Source: Candidatus Heteroclostridium caecigallinarum
GTDB lineage: Bacteria; Bacillota; Clostridia; Christensenellales; CAG-314
Direction: 5' to 3'
DNA: 40,495 nt
Assembly: GCA_904419725.1 (NCBI GenBank)
Contig: CAJFSP010000010.1
Coordinates: 1 to 40,495, forward strand
Shown: in pieces, positions 24,156 to 32,357 of the stretch
Layout of the letters: each line of letters starts with the position of its first letter
How positions within the stretch are numbered: the stretch's first letter is position 1
Made by a program: the position numbers and the translations under genes
The notes under the pieces: generated by a model
Databases searched by the model: none
What the model was told of the DNA's origin: nothing
What the model saw: only the letters and a program-made list of their open reading frames with translations

Positions 24156-25478
24156 ATGGCTCTGTTTTCCGGTCTCAGCGACAGAATCAACCATGTGTTT
24201 TCAAAACTCAAAAGCCGCGGCAGTCTTACCGAACTTGAAATAAAGCAGGCCATGCGTGAAGTGCGCGTCGCTCTGCTGGAAGCCGACGTAAACGTCGGCG
24301 TGGCGAAAGACTTCATCAAAAACGTGACGGAAAAGGCCGTCGGCGAAGAAGTGCTCAAAGGGCTTAACCCGGCGCAGCAGGTCATAAAAATCGTCAACGA
24401 AGAGCTGACCGAACTTATGGGTTCGTCGCAAAGCAAACTTGCCGTGGCAAGCAAACCGCCGACAGTCATCATGATGTGCGGTCTGCAAGGCGCGGGCAAA
24501 ACGACGATGTGCGGCAAACTCGGGCTATATCTCAAAAAACAAGGCAAAAAGCCGCTGCTGGTGGCGTGCGACATATACCGCCCGGCGGCGATAAAACAAC
24601 TTGAAATAGTCAGCGGGAAAGCCGGCGTCGGCTTTTTCGAGATGGGGCAGCAAGACCCGGCTAAAACAGCGAAGGAAGCGGTTGCTTACGCTAATAAAAA
24701 CGGTTTTGACACCATAATCATCGACACTGCCGGCAGACTTCACATAAACGAAGAACTTATGGACGAACTCCGCCGCGTAAAAGCGTCGGTGGACGTGGCG
24801 GAAATTCTGCTCACCGTCGACTCCATGACGGGTCAGGACGCCGTGACCGTTGCCCAGGCGTTTGACAAAGCGCTCGATATCACCGGCGTTATCATGACCA
24901 AACTTGACGGCGACACCAGAGGCGGCGCCACGCTGTCGATAAAAGCCGTTACCGGCAAGCCTATAAAGTTCTGCGGCACGGGAGAAAAAATGGAGGATAT
25001 CGAAGTCTTCCACCCCGACAGAATGGCGGGCAGAATTCTCGGCATGGGCGACGTGCTGTCGCTGATTGACAAAGCGCAGCAGGCGGTTTCGCAGGAAGAA
25101 GCGGCAAAATTCGCGAAAAAACTCAAAGAACAGTCATTTGACCTTAACGACTATCTCGCGCAGTTTGAAAACCTCAAAAAAATGGGCGACATCAAAGACA
25201 TCGTGGGTATGCTGCCCGGCGCGGGAAAGATGAAGATATCGGAAAAAGATATCGACGAAAAAGAAATAGCCAGGTTCAAGGCCATTATACAGTCGATGAC
25301 GCCTAAAGAGCGCGCCGATTGCAGAATACTCAATTATACACGCAAAAAGCGCATAGCGGCGGGCAGCGGCACATCGGTTCAGGACGTAAACAAACTCGTC
25401 AAGCAGTTCGAACAGACAAAAGAACTGATGAAGCGCTTTGGCAAAAGCGGCAAAAAAGGAATGAAATTGCCGTTCTGA
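24156..25478 (+). CDS. ffh: Signal recognition particle protein Ffh
   Basis: This 440-residue GTPase binds SRP RNA and the signal sequences of nascent membrane proteins. The N and G domains carry GLQGAGKT (109-116), DTAGRLHINEELM, TKLDGDTRGG and GTGEKMEDIEVF. The methionine-rich M domain includes GMLPGAGKMK and RKKRIAAGSGTSVQDVNKL, the RNA-binding part. ATG 24156 is preferred over the in-frame GTG 24150 because GGAGGGG (24144-24150) is at normal spacing for 24156 and ALFSGLSDR matches family N-termini. It follows ylxM closely. Confidence 0.97.
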   Translation: MALFSGLSDRINHVFSKLKSRGSLTELEIKQAMREVRVALLEADVNVGVAKDFIKNVTEKAVGEEVLKGLNPAQQVIKIVNEELTELMGSSQSKLAVASKPPTVIMMCGLQGAGKTTMCGKLGLYLKKQGKKPLLVACDIYRPAAIKQLEIVSGKAGVGFFEMGQQDPAKTAKEAVAYANKNGFDTIIIDTAGRLHINEELMDELRRVKASVDVAEILLTVDSMTGQDAVTVAQAFDKALDITGVIMTKLDGDTRGGATLSIKAVTGKPIKFCGTGEKMEDIEVFHPDRMAGRILGMGDVLSLIDKAQQAVSQEEAAKFAKKLKEQSFDLNDYLAQFENLKKMGDIKDIVGMLPGAGKMKISEKDIDEKEIARFKAIIQSMTPKERADCRILNYTRKKRIAAGSGTSVQDVNKLVKQFEQTKELMKRFGKSGKKGMKLPF

Positions 25479-25519
25479 AACAGTTTTAAAAATTTATATA
25501 TACATTTTCGGAGGAAACT

Positions 25520-25891
25520 ATGGCAGTAAAAATGAGACTCACCAGAATGGGCGACAAGAAAAGCCCGTTCTACCGTATCGTTGTAATCGATTCGAGAAAG
25601 GCAAGAGACGGCGAATATATCGACCTTATCGGTACTTACGCGCCTGTCAAACAGCCTGCCGAAACAAAAATCAACGTGGAAAAGGCGAAAGACTGGCTGG
25701 CGAAAGGCGTTCAGCCGACTGACACCGTGCGCGCTCTGCTTGTGGCTGAGGGCATTTTGCAGGCGAAACCGGTGAAAAAACCGTCCAAAAAGACTTTGGC
25801 TAAAGAAGCGGCGGCAAAGGAAGCGGCCGAAAAAGCTGCTAAGGCGGCTGAGGAAGAAGCCAAAGCGGCGGAAGCGCCGGCGGCGGAATAA
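25520..25891 (+). CDS. rpsP: 30S ribosomal protein S16 with long C-terminal tail
   Basis: The first ~85 residues are a normal S16: [37 protein letters not shown] and [13 protein letters not shown]16 is an early assembly protein of the small subunit. The last ~40 residues form a tail of repeated Ala, Lys and Glu, starting after [14 protein letters not shown], that should be a charged helix. Many S16 proteins stop near 80-90 residues, so 123 is long. GGAGG lies 8 bases before ATG 25520. khpA follows after 3 bases. Confidence 0.97.
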   Translation: MAVKMRLTRMGDKKSPFYRIVVIDSRKARDGEYIDLIGTYAPVKQPAETKINVEKAKDWLAKGVQPTDTVRALLVAEGILQAKPVKKPSKKTLAKEAAAKEAAEKAAKAAEEEAKAAEAPAAE

Positions 25892-25894
25892 TTT

Positions 25895-26131
25895 ATGGTT
25901 GAACTTGTGGAATACATTGTCAGGCAGCTTGTTTCGGAACCTGACAGCGTAAAAGTCACGATGGAAGAAATCGACGGCGTCAATCAGGTTTCCGTAAGTG
26001 TCGCACCTCAGGACACAGGAAAAATCATCGGCAAACAGGGCAAAATCGCCATGGCGATACGCACCGTTGTCAAAGCCGTCGGCATCAGAGAAGGCAAAAA
26101 ATACACCGTCGAAATCATCGACGGCGAGTAA
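25895..26131 (+). CDS. khpA: KH-domain RNA-binding protein KhpA (YlqC)
   Basis: This 78-residue protein is a single KH domain with the GxxG loop in GKIIGKQGKIAMAIRTVVKA. KhpA works with KhpB (Jag) to bind RNA and affects cell elongation and division in streptococci. Its place between rpsP and rimM matches Bacillus ylqC. The start at 25895 has no strong ribosome-binding site and is probably coupled to rpsP, which ends 3 bases upstream. Confidence 0.94.
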   Translation: MVELVEYIVRQLVSEPDSVKVTMEEIDGVNQVSVSVAPQDTGKIIGKQGKIAMAIRTVVKAVGIREGKKYTVEIIDGE

Positions 26132-26147
26132 CCGCGCGAAAGCGGAA

Positions 26148-26183
26148 AAAGGACACCACAAAGCAATTTGTGGTGAAATTTTT
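26148..26183 (+). promoter_or_regulatory. Hairpin placed between the rimM ribosome-binding site and ATG
   Basis: AAAGGA (26148-26153) is followed at once by a perfect 9-pair stem, CACCACAAA (26154-26162) with TTTGTGGTG (26167-26175), capped by GCAA, a stable GNRA tetraloop. Eight bases (AAATTTTT) then lead to ATG 26184. In linear sequence the spacing is 30 bases, too long; folding the hairpin out leaves 8. Confidence 0.75.
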
Positions 26184-26690
26184 ATGGAAAAGTTTCTGAT
26201 AGGAAAAATCGTCAAAGCGCAGGGTATTAAAGGCGAAGTAAAAATCAAAAGCCGGTGCGGAGACCTCGCTTTTCTCGGCAAACAGAAATATCTCATGATT
26301 AAAGGGCAGAACGTCGCCGTCAAATCCATGCGGACGGGCGGCGAGTTTGCCTATGTTTTGTTTTCAACCATTGCCGACAGAAACATGGCGGAGGCCCTCA
26401 TCGGGCAGGACGTATACGCGGACAGGCACAATATCACCCTTGACGACGACAGTTATTTCACGTCGGATATGATGGGCAGCAGGGTTGTGCTGGACGACGG
26501 GAGCGAAGTCGGCGTTGTCAGCGACATTCTTCAGAACGGCCGCGCGGCAGACGTGTATTACGTCGCCACGGCGGACGGTACGGCTGTGTTTCCGTTTCTG
26601 AAAGACCTTGTGGTGTCTTTTGACCCTGAGGAAAAGGTGCTGACGCTGTACGCTAAAAGATTCGCGGAGGTGTCGTTTCATGAGGATTGA
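26184..26690 (+). CDS. rimM: 16S rRNA processing protein RimM
   Basis: This 168-residue factor binds the 30S head and helps mature 16S rRNA. It begins MEKFLIGKIVKAQGIKGEVKI, the typical RimM domain, and ends with a PRC-barrel (GSRVVLDDGSEVGVVSDILQ and AVFPFLKDLVVSFDPEEKVL). ATG 26184 matches the family N-terminus, but its ribosome-binding site is beyond a hairpin (26154-26175). The YlqD gene seen before rimM in Bacillus is absent. It overlaps trmD by 11 bases. Confidence 0.95.
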   Translation: MEKFLIGKIVKAQGIKGEVKIKSRCGDLAFLGKQKYLMIKGQNVAVKSMRTGGEFAYVLFSTIADRNMAEALIGQDVYADRHNITLDDDSYFTSDMMGSRVVLDDGSEVGVVSDILQNGRAADVYYVATADGTAVFPFLKDLVVSFDPEEKVLTLYAKRFAEVSFHED

Positions 26691-27357
26691 CGTACTGACG
26701 CTTTTTCCCGAAATGTTTTCGGCTCTCGACCACAGCATACTCGGCAGGGCGACACGAAAAGGCCTTTTGGATATTAACGTTGTCAATATCAGGGATTTTT
26801 CGAAAGACAAACATAAAAAATGCGACGACTATCCTTTCGGCGGCGGCGCCGGCATGGTCATGATGGCGCAGCCCGTCTGCGACGCTTTCGACAGCCTCGG
26901 GCTGGACGGCGACGTTATGCGTATATATATGTCGCCTAAAGGCAGAAAACTCACCCAGAGCCTTGTAAAAGAGCTGTCGGCTTACAGGCAGCTTGTTCTG
27001 CTGTGCGGTCATTACGAGGGGGTGGACCAAAGGGCGCTTGACCTGAATATCGACATGGAAGTTTCCATAGGCGATTATGTCCTGACCGGCGGCGAATTGC
27101 CCGCCATGGTGCTTATAGACGCCGTGTCGAGATATATTCCCGACGTGCTCGGCAGCGAACAGTCAACGGTGGACGAAAGTTTCAGCGACAACCTGTTGGA
27201 ATATCCGCAGTATACCCGGCCGCAGAATTTCAGGGGGCTGGAAGTGCCTGAAGTGCTTGTCAGCGGCAATCATCAGAAAGTCGACGAATGGCGGGAAAAA
27301 CTCAAACTCGAAATCACCATGAAAAACAGACCCGACCTGCTTGAAAAAAAGGAGTAA
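26680..27357 (+). CDS. trmD: tRNA (guanine-37-N1)-methyltransferase
   Basis: This 225-residue SPOUT-class enzyme methylates G37 next to the anticodon, preventing frameshifts. The SAM-binding knot contains PFGGGAGMVM (52-61), CGHYEGVDQR (109-118) and GDYVLTGGELPAM (131-143). GCGGAGG lies about 9 bases before ATG 26680. rplS normally follows trmD in Firmicutes; here rbgA follows after 2 bases and rplS sits 1.9 kb further on. Confidence 0.97.
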   Translation: MRIDVLTLFPEMFSALDHSILGRATRKGLLDINVVNIRDFSKDKHKKCDDYPFGGGAGMVMMAQPVCDAFDSLGLDGDVMRIYMSPKGRKLTQSLVKELSAYRQLVLLCGHYEGVDQRALDLNIDMEVSIGDYVLTGGELPAMVLIDAVSRYIPDVLGSEQSTVDESFSDNLLEYPQYTRPQNFRGLEVPEVLVSGNHQKVDEWREKLKLEITMKNRPDLLEKKE

Positions 27358-27359
27358 CC

Positions 27360-28202
27360 ATGCATATACACTGGTTTCCGGGACACATGACAAAGGCGCT
27401 GCGCCTGATGGAAGAAAACACGAAAGCGGTTGACGCTGTCGTTTATCTTCTTGACGCCCGCGCGCCTTTTTCCTGCGTAAACGACAGTTTCAGCGGTATC
27501 ATAGGCGGCAAGCCCGTGCTTTATGTGCTGAACAAGGTTGACCTTGCCGACAAAAAGAAGACAGACAAATGGCTGGCGTATTTTTCCAAAAACGGAGGTA
27601 ACGCCGTTGCCGTCAACGGCACGGCGGCGCAGAGCGCGCGCGTCGTCGGCGACGCGGTGAAGAAACTCGAAAACAAAAAAGCCGCAAAATTTGACGCCAA
27701 AGGTGTCAGAATTCCGACAAGAATCATGGTGCTTGGCGTGCCGAACAGCGGCAAGTCGACGCTCATAAACACATTGTGCGGCAAAAAATCGGCCGTCACC
27801 GGCAACAAACCAGGCGTTACCAGGGGCAAACAGTGGGTCAGGCTGCAAAACGGCATGGAACTCATGGACACGCCCGGCACTTTGTATCCCGATTTTTCAG
27901 ACCAGGAGAAGGCGGCGAAGCTGGCTTTTATCGGCAGCATAAGAGACGAAGTGGTTGATTCTGTCGAACTGGCGAAAGAACTGGCGGTTCAGATGGCGGC
28001 GCTGTATCCGCATGAGTTTTCCGCGAAATATTCCCTTTCGGACATGACCGACGCCGACGCCATGCTGGCGGATATATGCCGCAAACGCGGGTTTCTGGTC
28101 AGAGGCGGCGGTATCGACGAAGAACGCGGCGCAAAGGCGCTTATTGACGATTTCCGCAAGGGCAAGATATGCGGCGTGACGCTGGAGGAGCCTGATGACT
28201 GA
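27360..28202 (+). CDS. rbgA: Ribosome biogenesis GTPase RbgA (YlqF)
   Basis: This 280-residue GTPase is needed for a late step of 50S subunit assembly in Bacillus. It has the circularly permuted motif order: NKVD (58-61) before GVPNSGKST (126-134), then GVTRGKQ and DTPGTLYP. The N-terminal IHWFPGHMTKAL is diagnostic, and a C-terminal helical domain contacts rRNA. AAGGAG lies 7 bases upstream of ATG 27360. It overlaps rnhB by 8 bases. Confidence 0.96.
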   Translation: MHIHWFPGHMTKALRLMEENTKAVDAVVYLLDARAPFSCVNDSFSGIIGGKPVLYVLNKVDLADKKKTDKWLAYFSKNGGNAVAVNGTAAQSARVVGDAVKKLENKKAAKFDAKGVRIPTRIMVLGVPNSGKSTLINTLCGKKSAVTGNKPGVTRGKQWVRLQNGMELMDTPGTLYPDFSDQEKAAKLAFIGSIRDEVVDSVELAKELAVQMAALYPHEFSAKYSLSDMTDADAMLADICRKRGFLVRGGGIDEERGAKALIDDFRKGKICGVTLEEPDD

Positions 28203-28797
28203 TCTGCTTGTGTTTGAAAGAGAATGCGCGTCGTGCGGCGCGCGGTTTATCGCGGGGGTTGACGAGGCGGGCAGGGGACCGCTCGCCGGACCTGTGACGG
28301 CTGCCGCCGTCATAATGCCGCTTGATGATATTATCGAAGGCGTCAACGACAGCAAAAAACTTTCGCCAAAAAAACGCGACGTTCTGTACGATATAATAAG
28401 AGAAAAAGCCGTCGCTTTCGCCGTCGAATGCGTAGACGAAAAAACAATCGACAAGATAAATATTCTGAGCGCCACCAAACTTTGCATGAAAAGATGTCTC
28501 GAACGGCTTAACGTGAAACCCGACGCCGTGCTTGTCGACGCCGTGGCGCTGGATTATCCTTCCGAAATAATTCCCATTGTCAAAGGCGACGCGAAAAGTT
28601 ACAGCATAGCGGCGGCGAGCATCCTCGCGAAAGTTTACCGTGACAGGCTTATGGAAAAATTTGACGCGGAATATCCGGAATACGGTTTCTCGAAGCATAA
28701 AGGTTACGGAACGAAACAGCACATCGAAGCGATAAAAAAATACGGGCCGTGTCCAATCCACAGGCGGACGTTCATCGGAAATTTTTATGAAGAATAA
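28195..28797 (+). CDS. rnhB: Ribonuclease HII
   Basis: This 200-residue nuclease cuts the RNA strand of RNA-DNA hybrids and removes single ribonucleotides from DNA. Catalytic residues D23 and E24 lie in AGVDEAGRGPLAGPV; other family motifs are NDSKKLSPKKR, SILAKVYRDRLM, and YGFSKHKGYGTKQH. GGAGGAG lies just before ATG 28195, inside the end of rbgA. It overlaps yraN by 11 bases. Confidence 0.97.
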   Translation: MTDLLVFERECASCGARFIAGVDEAGRGPLAGPVTAAAVIMPLDDIIEGVNDSKKLSPKKRDVLYDIIREKAVAFAVECVDEKTIDKINILSATKLCMKRCLERLNVKPDAVLVDAVALDYPSEIIPIVKGDAKSYSIAAASILAKVYRDRLMEKFDAEYPEYGFSKHKGYGTKQHIEAIKKYGPCPIHRRTFIGNFYEE

Positions 28798-29140
28798 AAC
28801 AAAGGGCGACCTGGGCGAGGAAGCCGCCGTAAAATATCTCAAAAAACAAAAGTATAAAATCATTGCCAGAAATTACAGGGCGGTTACAGGCGAAATCGAC
28901 ATCATCGCTCTTGACGGAAAAACGCTGGTGTTCGCCGAAGTCAAGACCAGAAGCAGCGGCAGGTTCGGCGCGCCGTCGCTTGCGGTCACGGGAGAGAAAC
29001 GTCTTAAAATAGCCAAAACGGCGCAGAGTTTTATCTCTCAAAACGAGATTTTCTCACTGGAAAAGCGCTTTGACGTCATCGAAGTCACGGAAGAGGGCGT
29101 CAACCATATAATAGGCGCTTTTGAAACGGATTTGCTGTAA
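28787..29140 (+). CDS. yraN: UPF0102 family protein YraN
   Basis: This 117-residue protein has the endonuclease-like fold of UPF0102. It begins NKTKGDLGEEAAVKYLKKQ and carries the acidic-lysine pattern GEIDIIALDGKTLVFAEVKTR (D and ExK) of that nuclease superfamily. Its cellular role is not established. It commonly follows rnhB and precedes comM-dprA, as here. It overlaps rnhB by 11 bases and has no clear ribosome-binding site of its own. Confidence 0.93.
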   Translation: MKNKTKGDLGEEAAVKYLKKQKYKIIARNYRAVTGEIDIIALDGKTLVFAEVKTRSSGRFGAPSLAVTGEKRLKIAKTAQSFISQNEIFSLEKRFDVIEVTEEGVNHIIGAFETDLL

Positions 29141-29147
29141 AAATCGC

Positions 29148-29176
29148 TTGCAATTTGAAAAAAGGTGTGATATTAT
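29148..29176 (+). promoter_or_regulatory. Promoter of rplS
   Basis: TTGCAA (29148-29153) and TATTAT (29171-29176) are 17 bases apart, with TGTGA before the -10. It resembles the tRNA-Gly promoter. The start point would be near 29183. Confidence 0.75.
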
Positions 29177-29182
29177 TTATCA

Positions 29183-29246
29183 GTGACTTCGGGCGTTCCT
29201 CTGTCAACGGGCACGAACGCTTAGTAAAAATGGAGGAAAAGTCAAA
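29183..29246 (+). promoter_or_regulatory. Structured leader of rplS
   Basis: GCGTTC (29193-29198) can pair with GAACGC (29215-29220), and TGACTT (29184-29189) with AAGTCA (29239-29244), enclosing the ribosome-binding site GGAGGA. This resembles an autoregulatory ribosomal-protein leader. An L19 leader family is known in Firmicutes, but I cannot confirm membership by eye. Confidence 0.5.
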
Positions 29247-29588
29247 ATGGATATTATTCAATCTATCAATCAGGAAAGCCTCAAGACCGACATCCCGGAA
29301 TTCAATGTCGGCGACACCGTAAAAGTGTCTGTCAAGGTCGTCGAGGGCAACAAAGAAAGACTTCAGGCTTTTGAAGGCATCGTTATCGCCCGTAAACACG
29401 GCGGCATCAGCGAGACTTTCAAAGTGCGCAGAGTTTCTTACGGCGTAGGCGTGGAGAGAACTTTCCCGCTGCACGGACCGAGAGTCGCGAAAATAGAAGT
29501 TGTAAGACGCGGCAAGGTGAGACGCGCGAAACTCTATTACCTGCGTGAACGCACGGGCAAAGCGGCCAAAATTAAAGAAACAGTGTGA
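29247..29588 (+). CDS. rplS: 50S ribosomal protein L19
   Basis: This 113-residue protein lies at the 30S-50S interface. [37 protein letters not shown] and [13 protein letters not shown] are diagnostic. GGAGGA lies about 9 bases before ATG 29247. In most Firmicutes rplS is directly after trmD; here it is a single-gene unit after yraN, with its own promoter, leader and terminator. Confidence 0.97.
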   Translation: MDIIQSINQESLKTDIPEFNVGDTVKVSVKVVEGNKERLQAFEGIVIARKHGGISETFKVRRVSYGVGVERTFPLHGPRVAKIEVVRRGKVRRAKLYYLRERTGKAAKIKETV

Positions 29589-29615
29589 TTTTCACAACGG
29601 CGTCAGTTAAGTCTG

Positions 29616-29648
29616 AAAACGGATTCGTTTGAGCGAATCCGTTTTTTT
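29616..29648 (+). terminator. Terminator of rplS
   Basis: AACGGATTCG pairs perfectly with CGAATCCGTT around a 6-base loop, flanked by A and T runs. Confidence 0.92.
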
Positions 29649-29681
29649 ATTTTCTTTGACCCGCAAATTTTCCTTAAAGAC

Positions 29682-29710
29682 TTGAAAAAAGGCGGCAAAC
29701 TATATACAAT
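29682..29710 (+). promoter_or_regulatory. Promoter of the comM-dprA-topA operon
   Basis: TTGAAA (29682-29687) and TACAAT (29705-29710) are 17 bases apart, 21 bases before the comM start. No other clear promoter appears before the end of tcdA. Confidence 0.8.
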
Positions 29711-29731
29711 TAAAAATTACAGAGGTAAAAA

Positions 29732-31261
29732 ATGTTATCAATCGCCAAAAGTTTCGCTCTGAACGGTTTAGACGGCTATCCGGTAAACGTCGAAGTCGAT
29801 TTGCATCACGCCCTTCCGGGCTTTGTGATAGTAGGGCTCGGCGACACCGCCGTCAAAGAATCGCACGAGCGAGTAAGGTCCGCAATCAAAAACAGCGGTT
29901 TTGCCTATCCGATGATGAAAGTCGTCGCCAATCTGTCGCCCGCCGACGTGAAGAAGGAGGGCACGCATTTCGATTTGCCGCTTGCCGTGGCGGTGCTTTC
30001 CGCGTCGGAACAGCTCGATTACGAAACTTTCCGTGATTTTGTCCTGCTGGGCGAACTTTCGCTTGACGGTTCATTGCAGGCTGTCAACGGTATTTTGCCG
30101 TTGCTGATTTCCATGCGTCAGCGCGGTTTCAAAAAAGCCGTCATTCCGAAAGGCAACGAGGCTGAAGCGGCTTATGTCAGCGATATGGAAATTTACGCCA
30201 TGGAGAGCCTCCGCGGCGCAGTGTCTTTTTTCAAAGGTGAAACGGAGGCGCGCCCCGTAGCCAGGCGCGAGTGGCATACATCGGCGGCGGAAGAAAGCAA
30301 ATACGATATAAAGTACATAAAAGGACAATTTGTCGCCAAAAGAGCCATGGAAATCGCCGTGGCTGGCGGTCATAATATATTGCTTATAGGGCCGCCGGGC
30401 GCAGGCAAGACCATGCTGGCGAAATCGGTTCTGTCGATATTGCCCGACATGACCTTTGACGAAGCGCTGGAAGTGGCAAAAATACACAGCGTGGCGGGCG
30501 TGCTCGACAGAAAAGACGGCATATTGCTGTCCAGACCTTTCAGGTCGCCTCATCACACCGCTTCGTACATAGCGCTGACAGGCGGCGGGCAAAACGCGAA
30601 GCCGGGTGAAATAAGCCTGGCGCATAACGGCGTACTGTTTCTTGACGAAGTCCCGGAGTACTCGCGCCATTCCCTCGAAAGCCTGCGTCAGCCGCTGGAA
30701 GACAAGGTCATTACGATAGCGAGAGCAAACAAAACGGTTACATATCCCGCCAACTTCATGCTGATTGCCAGCATGAACCCATGTCCGTGCGGAAATTACG
30801 GCAGCAAAACGAAAGAGTGCACCTGCACCGTCACGCAGATTCAGAATTATCTGCACAAACTGTCAGGACCGCTGATGGACAGAATCGACCTTCATGTCGA
30901 AGTGGACAGCGTTTCTTACGGCGAACTTGTGTCGGAGGAAACGGCGGAACCGTCAAGCAAAGTCAAGGAACGCATAAACGCGGCAAGGGCGGTGCAGGCT
31001 GAACGTTTCACGGGGCAGGATATCCGAACCAATTCGCAGATGTCGGCGCAGCTCACTAAAAAGTATTGCGCGCTGGACGGCAAAGGCAACGCGCTCATGG
31101 AAAGCGCCTTCCGCAATCTGCAGCTCAGTGCCAGGGCGAGAGACAGAATTCTCAAAGTCGCGCGCACGATAGCCGACCTTGAAGGCAGCGCCGATATCGT
31201 GGCGAAACATGTCGCCGAAGCGGTGCAGTACAGGTCGCTTGATAAAAAATACAGGGTATAA
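29732..31261 (+). CDS. comM: YifB/ComM family Mg-chelatase-like AAA ATPase
   Basis: This 509-residue protein has an N-terminal ChlI-like domain (MLSIAKSFALNGLDGYPVNV, VKESHERVRSAIKNSG, THFDLPLAVAVL), the AAA core with Walker A GPPGAGKT (220-227) and Walker B GVLFLDEVPEY, and a C-terminal domain. ComM in other bacteria is a helicase that extends heteroduplex during natural transformation. A cysteine cluster CPCGNYG...CTC sits in the AAA domain, as usual for the family. CAGAGG precedes ATG 29732. dprA follows directly, supporting a recombination role. Confidence 0.94.
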   Translation: MLSIAKSFALNGLDGYPVNVEVDLHHALPGFVIVGLGDTAVKESHERVRSAIKNSGFAYPMMKVVANLSPADVKKEGTHFDLPLAVAVLSASEQLDYETFRDFVLLGELSLDGSLQAVNGILPLLISMRQRGFKKAVIPKGNEAEAAYVSDMEIYAMESLRGAVSFFKGETEARPVARREWHTSAAEESKYDIKYIKGQFVAKRAMEIAVAGGHNILLIGPPGAGKTMLAKSVLSILPDMTFDEALEVAKIHSVAGVLDRKDGILLSRPFRSPHHTASYIALTGGGQNAKPGEISLAHNGVLFLDEVPEYSRHSLESLRQPLEDKVITIARANKTVTYPANFMLIASMNPCPCGNYGSKTKECTCTVTQIQNYLHKLSGPLMDRIDLHVEVDSVSYGELVSEETAEPSSKVKERINAARAVQAERFTGQDIRTNSQMSAQLTKKYCALDGKGNALMESAFRNLQLSARARDRILKVARTIADLEGSADIVAKHVAEAVQYRSLDKKYRV

Positions 31262-31262
31262 G

Positions 31263-32357
31263 ATGTTTGATTTTGACGAAACTTTGCTTATTTCGCTCAA
31301 TTCCGTGGACGGACTTTACTCAAACAAACAGAGAGAACTGCTGGAACTCTTCGGCGGGGCCTCGGCTTTGGCGGAAGAGTTTTCTTCATGCCGCGACGTT
31401 GCGCTGAAAGCGGTCAGTCCGAAACTTTACGATGAAATTAAACAGGCGCTTGACGGCGGCAACATATCGCGCGCCGTTGAAAAAGCCGTTGCCGGCGGTG
31501 TGAGGGTGACGACTTTGTTTTCCGACGATTATCCTGCCGCGCTCAGGGATATTCCCGAGCCGCCGACGGTGTTATATTATAAAGGCGACTTAAAATTGCT
31601 TGACAAACCGTCGGTGAGTGTTGTAGGCTCACGGAAATGTTCCGATTACGGAAGGCGGGTCGCAAGGTATTTTACCGAAAGGCTCGCCGAGCGCCTTGTG
31701 ATTATAAGCGGCATGGCGTACGGAATAGACGAAACGGCGCACAAAACCGCGCTGGACTGCGGCGGCGAAACCGTTGCCGTCATGGGCAGCGGTTTCAACA
31801 GAATATATCCGTCCGGTCACAAATGGCTTTGCGACAGAATAGCGGAACAAGGTCTCGTGCTGACTGAGTTTCCGCCCGACGCTCCGCCGAATCAGTTTCA
31901 TTTTCCGATGCGCAACAGAATCATCAGCGGACTGTCTGACGGCGTGCTTATTGTGGAAGCCGGCAGAAAAAGCGGCACGCAGACAACGCTCAACCACGCG
32001 CTCGACCAGGGCAAAAGAGTTTATATCGTGCCGAACGATATTTTCAGCCAGTGTTCGGTCGGCTCAAATGAAATGCTCAAAAACTTGCAGGGTGCGCTTG
32101 TGACATCTCCGGAGGATATTCTTGCCGATATGGGGCTGGACAGGGCGGAAAGACAGTCCGCCCATCAGCTGACTTTCGGCGAACAGAGCGTGGCGGATAA
32201 ACTCGCTTATGGCAAAAAGCATTTCAACCAGCTGCTTGAAGAAACAAAACTCGCCGTGTCGGAACTGCAATATATATTGTCTGATATGGAAATTAAAGGC
32301 CTGCTGATAAGGCTGGCTGGCAATGAATACCAGCTGACAATGGAGGGAATTAAATGA
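31263..32357 (+). CDS. dprA: DNA processing protein DprA
   Basis: This 364-residue protein loads RecA onto incoming single-stranded DNA during transformation. It has an N-terminal helical region, then the Rossmann-like domain with VGSRKCSDYGRR (121-132), SGMAYGIDETAH (149-160), GSGFNRIYPSGH and EAGRKSGTQTTLNHALDQGK, and a C-terminal winged-helix region. ATG 31263 lies one base after the comM stop and probably depends on coupling. Its stop overlaps topA (ATGA). Confidence 0.95.
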   Translation: MFDFDETLLISLNSVDGLYSNKQRELLELFGGASALAEEFSSCRDVALKAVSPKLYDEIKQALDGGNISRAVEKAVAGGVRVTTLFSDDYPAALRDIPEPPTVLYYKGDLKLLDKPSVSVVGSRKCSDYGRRVARYFTERLAERLVIISGMAYGIDETAHKTALDCGGETVAVMGSGFNRIYPSGHKWLCDRIAEQGLVLTEFPPDAPPNQFHFPMRNRIISGLSDGVLIVEAGRKSGTQTTLNHALDQGKRVYIVPNDIFSQCSVGSNEMLKNLQGALVTSPEDILADMGLDRAERQSAHQLTFGEQSVADKLAYGKKHFNQLLEETKLAVSELQYILSDMEIKGLLIRLAGNEYQLTMEGIK

